8,643 nucleotides of DNA. It comes from Piscirickettsiaceae bacterium (GTDB lineage Bacteria > Pseudomonadota > Gammaproteobacteria > Methylococcales > Cycloclasticaceae). This document shows positions 6,075-8,643 of this stretch, piece by piece. A model generated the notes under the pieces. That model had not been told where the DNA came from, did not search any database, and saw nothing but the letters and a program-made list of their open reading frames with translations. The position numbers were made by a program, and so were the translations under genes. The DNA is taken from contig NVSW01000085.1 of NCBI GenBank assembly GCA_002401365.1, forward strand, positions 1 to 8,643, written 5' to 3'. The number at the start of each line of letters is the position of its first letter. Within the stretch, counting starts at the first letter, position 1.

Positions 6075-6875
6075 ATGACCGATGCCGGCATAGATGCTGC
6101 CACAACCGTCCAAATGACTGATGAATACGGTATTACTCGTGAAGGCTTTGTTGCCGCAGAACGCCCATTAACGATCTATGTCGACAAACGTGAGGTAGTG
6201 ACACTGATGACAATGGGCAGCCACCCGGAGTTATTAATTTTAGGTTGGTTAAAAAATCAGCGATTTATTACTGAACTGTCCGAAATACGTTCTATACAAG
6301 TTGATTGGCAGGTTAGCGCCGCCGCGGTAACGACGTTTAAAGGTATTGAAAATTTAACCGCACGACTAGCTAAACGAACAGTTACAACAGGATGCGGCCA
6401 AGGCACCGTTTTTGGTGGTTTAATGGATGATATTGCTAATATTAACCTGCCAACTGCTAACCTTAAACAGTCAGATATTTATACCACACTAAAGGCCTTA
6501 ACCGATTATAACGATATTTACCGTCGTGCTGGCGCAGTACACGGATGCGCCTTATCTCGCGGTACCGATATTTTAAAATTTGTGGAAGATGTAGGCCGCC
6601 ATAATGCCGTTGATACGATTGCCGGGCATATGTGGCTTGATGCCATTGATGGTTCAGATACTCTTTTTTACACCACCGGTCGGCTAACGTCAGAAATGGT
6701 CATTAAAGTCGCACAGATGGGGATACCTATACTATTATCACGCTCCGGCACAACCCAAATGGGGTTGGAATTAGCTCAACAACTAGGCGTTATTTTAATC
6801 GCTCGGGCAAAAGGCAGACATTTCCTTATTTATAATGGCCTGGAACACATATTGTTGGATGAAATCCCACGTTAA
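6075..6875 (+). CDS. fdhD: FdhD, formate dehydrogenase accessory sulfurtransferase
   Basis: Cytoplasmic protein that passes sulfur from the desulfurase IscS to the molybdenum-bisPGD cofactor of formate dehydrogenase, needed for its activity. Family hallmarks run in order: AAERPLTIYV, TTGCGQGTVFG, AGAVHGCAL, FVEDVGRHNAVD, TGRLTSEMVIK, SRSGTT and the C-terminal ARAKGRHFLIY. The usual CxxC of E. coli FdhD appears as C-G-Q-G: the first cysteine is kept and the second position is glycine. A further cysteine sits in VHGCAL, where alanine is common. I place the start at ATG 6075 (266 residues). A TTG at 6048 would add nine residues (275). Neither has a clear Shine-Dalgarno. No formate dehydrogenase subunit is in this window. 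It is divergent from the tRNA-Arg gene. Confidence 0.93.
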   Translation: MTDAGIDAATTVQMTDEYGITREGFVAAERPLTIYVDKREVVTLMTMGSHPELLILGWLKNQRFITELSEIRSIQVDWQVSAAAVTTFKGIENLTARLAKRTVTTGCGQGTVFGGLMDDIANINLPTANLKQSDIYTTLKALTDYNDIYRRAGAVHGCALSRGTDILKFVEDVGRHNAVDTIAGHMWLDAIDGSDTLFYTTGRLTSEMVIKVAQMGIPILLSRSGTTQMGLELAQQLGVILIARAKGRHFLIYNGLEHILLDEIPR

Positions 6876-7048
6876 GTGACAACTTGAGTCTTATAGGAGT
6901 TGTAGGGTCAATGACGGAGAGAGCCCGTATATGCAATTTAACAATATATAACAATGTTTAACGACGAGTAACAATGAATAACTATTTAATTGTTTTTTAA
7001 GCACTAAAAGTGACTGACTTAACGACTTTCCTTTCATTTTGCATCTTT
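6876..7048. other. Intergenic region after fdhD
   Basis: No gene is seen. It contains the five-copy 10-bp phased repeat (6939-6988) and ends at the likely left end of the IS3-family remnant. No intrinsic terminator for fdhD was found. Confidence 0.4.
6939..6988. repeat. Five-copy 10-bp phased repeat (TAACAATNNN)
   Basis: TAAC occurs at 6939, 6949, 6959, 6969 and 6979, exactly every 10 bp. The units are TAACAATATA, TAACAATGTT, TAACGACGAG, TAACAATGAA and TAACTATTTA; three of the five share TAACAAT. Ten-base spacing places the motif on one face of the helix, as expected for cooperative protein binding or intrinsic bending. It sits between fdhD and the IS remnant. Function unknown. Confidence 0.65.
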
Positions 7049-7599
7049 TGTATACCCCCCAATAAACAATCAAGTTTTAAGTAAAAAATTCTTATAATGA
7101 AATAAAGGAATTTTCTATGAAGAAATCACGATATACAGGTAGTCAAATCGTATCGATCTTGAAACAAAATGAAGCCGGAGCACTGGTTCCAGATTTATGC
7201 CGTGAACACGGCATGAGCAATGCAACGTTCTATATCCCTCAAGAGGCACCAAGGTAAATGGCGATATAGGTGCGTCGTTGATGAAGCGAATGAAAAAGCT
7301 TGAAGATGAAAACCGGCACCTTAAAAAGGTATGCCAAGGAAAAGTTCAAGGCTGAAATTGTAAAGAAAACACTTGAAAAAATACCCAGTAAAGCAGGTAA
7401 GGCCATCTCACCGTCGTGAGATGACGCAACGCGCCAACAATGATTTGGTGTCGCCATACGCGTTAGCTGTAATGCTTTTGGTATCAGTGAAACATGCTGA
7501 AATAGCCGATTGGCTGTTGCGATTAAGCATTACACATAAGCCTTGGCGCTTTGGTTCTGCTTTTTATACCTCCGCAACATCAAAGGCTATGGCCTAAAC
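7049..7599 (+). mobile_element. IS3-family insertion sequence remnant
   Basis: The left end may be at TGTATACCCCCC (7049-7060), which has the TG start and C-run of many IS3-family inverted repeats. A TATAAT (7093-7098) and an AAGGAA ribosome binding site (7105-7110) precede the OrfA start. Transposase similarity ends near 7599, inside the first third of OrfB. The catalytic DDE region and the right inverted repeat are absent, so the element is truncated and immobile. No target-site duplication can be defined. Confidence 0.75.
7117..7599 (+). pseudogene. Degraded IS3-family transposase (OrfA plus start of OrfB)
   Basis: ATG 7117 opens a clean OrfA helix-turn-helix start, MKKSRYTGSQIVSIL then LCREHGMSNATFY, which ends at TAA 7255-7257 after only 46 codons. 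The rest of OrfA continues in other frames: GASLMKRMKKLEDENRHLKK (7269-7328, leucine-zipper region), then YAKEKFKAEIVKKTLEK (7330-7380). OrfB follows as RPSHRREMTQRA, then VSCNAFGISETC, then EIADWLLRL, then FCFLYLRNIKGYG (7555-7593). That makes at least five frame changes. About ten residues between ETC and EIADW seem deleted. The order and spacing match IS3-family OrfA/OrfB, so this was one element, now dead. The 74-codon frame at 7373-7597 is a chance product of these shifts. Confidence 0.85.
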
Positions 7600-7631
7600 T
7601 CTAATTCGGCAGAAGCAATGTAATCTCGACA

Positions 7632-7757
7632 TTGAGAACTACTTTGATTATTATTCTATTAAGCTTATTAGCAATTGCCGCGATTGCTAAAATAAGGAAT
7701 AGCCCCACCTTAGACAGCCCGCTTGTTCGAATAGATGAAATTCTTAATAGTCGTTGA
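7632..7757 (+). CDS. Possible small single-TM protein (weak)
   Basis: A 41-codon frame from TTG 7632 to TGA 7755-7757 encodes a hydrophobic helix (about residues 4-19, LIIILLSLLAIAAIA) followed by a short polar tail ending LVRIDEILNSR. Its shape suits a small membrane protein, but there is no ATG and no Shine-Dalgarno, and it lies in debris downstream of the IS remnant. The frame stays open upstream to about 7606, so it might equally be the tail of an older gene cut by the element, or chance. I do not recognise it. Confidence 0.2.
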   Translation: MRTTLIIILLSLLAIAAIAKIRNSPTLDSPLVRIDEILNSR

Positions 7758-7819
7758 GTTCAATTTGAAAGAATCACGTGGTTAGTAAAGCATAACTTAT
7801 CAACATTTACTATGGCATG

Positions 7820-8643
7820 CTACCACGCATTGACTGTTGCTGATTGCCAGTCACTTTTCCAGTCGAGAGGCAGTGCTTCTTCGGAAAGCAAACAACCTTC
7901 ATTGATCATTGGGTAGAGTTCAGCATAATTCTTAATCGTTGCACCATTTACACGACTATTTATATGCCGAGATTTGATCTCTTCTAAGTGACTTAAACCT
8001 GCTGTTGCAATAAGCTCCATTAAATTTTCAACCATCGAACTTTGATAGTTAGCGACACGTTGCCCTTTGTCATTAACATCTAATGCGCTATAACGGGCTG
8101 GATTTTGCGTTGCTATACCTGTTGGACAGGTATCCTCATTGCAGTGCCTTGATTGAATGCACCCTAAAGCAAACATCATTGCCCGCGCTGAATTTACTGT
8201 GTCTGCACCCAATGCCATTAAACGTAAAACGTGAAAAGCAGACATGGCTTTACCAGAAGCAATAATGCGTATTTTGTCGCGCAGGCCAAAACCAGTTAAT
8301 GCGTTATTTACAAATACAAGACCATCGCGCAAAGGCGTGCCAACAGAGTTTGTTAGCTCTATCGGCGCTGCTCCCGTACCTCCCTCAGCACCATCGACAG
8401 TGATAAAATCAGGTGTAATACCTGTTTCAACCATCGCTTTACATATCGCTAGAAACTCTGATTTATTGCCAATACATAATTTAAAGCCAACGGGTTTTCC
8501 GTCAGATAATTTGCGTAGCTCTGCTACAAATTCAAGTAACCCTTTGGGTGTTGAAAAAGTCGTATGTGCGGGTGGAGAAACCACGTCATGCCCCATCGGA
8601 ACATGTCGAATATCGGCTATTTCCTGGGTTAATTTAACGGCGG
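7820..8643 (-). CDS. FMN-binding glutamate synthase family protein, C-terminal part (5' end outside window)
   Basis: The frame is open to the window edge, so the start lies beyond 8643; about 274 residues are visible. The sequence matches the FMN-binding TIM-barrel domain of glutamate synthase large subunits: IRHVPMGHDVVSPPAH, a GFKLCIGNK strand, VDGAEGGTGAAP (FMN/substrate loop), IIASGKAMSAFHV (phosphate-binding strand) and ALGADTVNSARAMMFALGC. It keeps the C-x5-C-x4-C motif that binds the 3Fe-4S cluster in GltB (GCIQSRHCNEDTCPTGIATQ). The chain ends only about 100 residues after the cluster, without the large C-terminal beta-helix of true GltB. It is therefore more likely a stand-alone GltS_FMN-type oxidoreductase than the classical subunit. 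Its substrate is unknown. No clear terminator follows TAG 7820-7822. Confidence 0.93.
   Translation of the reverse strand, partial: AVKLTQEIADIRHVPMGHDVVSPPAHTTFSTPKGLLEFVAELRKLSDGKPVGFKLCIGNKSEFLAICKAMVETGITPDFITVDGAEGGTGAAPIELTNSVGTPLRDGLVFVNNALTGFGLRDKIRIIASGKAMSAFHVLRLMALGADTVNSARAMMFALGCIQSRHCNEDTCPTGIATQNPARYSALDVNDKGQRVANYQSSMVENLMELIATAGLSHLEEIKSRHINSRVNGATIKNYAELYPMINEGCLLSEEALPLDWKSDWQSATVNAW

Noticed and set aside
6939..6988. CRISPR array or iteron origin
   Set aside because: Units are 10 bp with no spacers, and no cas or replication-initiator gene is present.
7373..7597. 74-residue forward protein
   Set aside because: It mixes short true transposase segments (RPSHRREMTQRA, EIADWLLRL) with nonsense from frameshifts.
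7783..7812. TAGTAAA/TTTACTA inverted repeat as terminator of the glutamate-synthase-like gene
   Set aside because: Seven AT-rich pairs with a 16-nt loop and no T-tract on the relevant side.

Overview
The window reads as chromosomal DNA of a moderately AT-rich gammaproteobacterium. The clues are a class II ribonucleotide reductase split into two genes (the nrdJa/nrdJb arrangement known from Pseudomonas), an FdhD protein, a CCA-encoding tRNA-Arg(ACG) and HME-RND metal efflux. A marine lineage such as the Methylophaga/Cycloclasticus group is a guess from base composition and gene content; the window does not prove it.

Layout. 1-1858 (+): the 3' part of a CzcA/CusA-type heavy-metal RND pump gene, followed 8 bp later by a short six-helix CDF-like cation transporter; together they look like the end of a metal-efflux operon. 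1859-2606: a graveyard region with a hairpin over the transporter stop codon, a decayed 3' half of a tRNA-Pro(GGG) gene on the minus strand, an inverted-repeat pair, and a broken ParE-type toxin gene with no antitoxin. This looks like an old island boundary. 2607-5484 (-): nrdJb and nrdJa, a two-gene operon for adenosylcobalamin-dependent ribonucleotide reductase. Two NrdR-box-like palindromes lie upstream with centres 31 bp apart, so repression by NrdR is likely. 5738-5929 (-): a complete tRNA-Arg(ACG) unit with promoter, GC-rich discriminator, CCA-encoding gene and intrinsic terminator. 6075-6875 (+): fdhD, the sulfurtransferase that activates formate dehydrogenase, here with only the first cysteine of the usual CxxC. 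6876-7599: a 5 x 10-bp phased TAAC repeat, then a heavily frameshifted IS3-family remnant. 7820-8643 (-): the 3' part of an FMN-binding glutamate-synthase-like gene that runs off the window.

How it fits together. The intact genes are housekeeping or stress genes (DNA precursor synthesis, formate dehydrogenase maturation, tRNA) flanked by accessory material (metal efflux, toxin relic, tRNA scar, IS relic). I did not find a wholly new multi-gene system. The observations most worth checking are the tRNA-Pro scar, the paired NrdR boxes, the helically phased TAAC repeat, the single-cysteine FdhD, and the CDF transporter with Cys in place of a usual metal-binding His.
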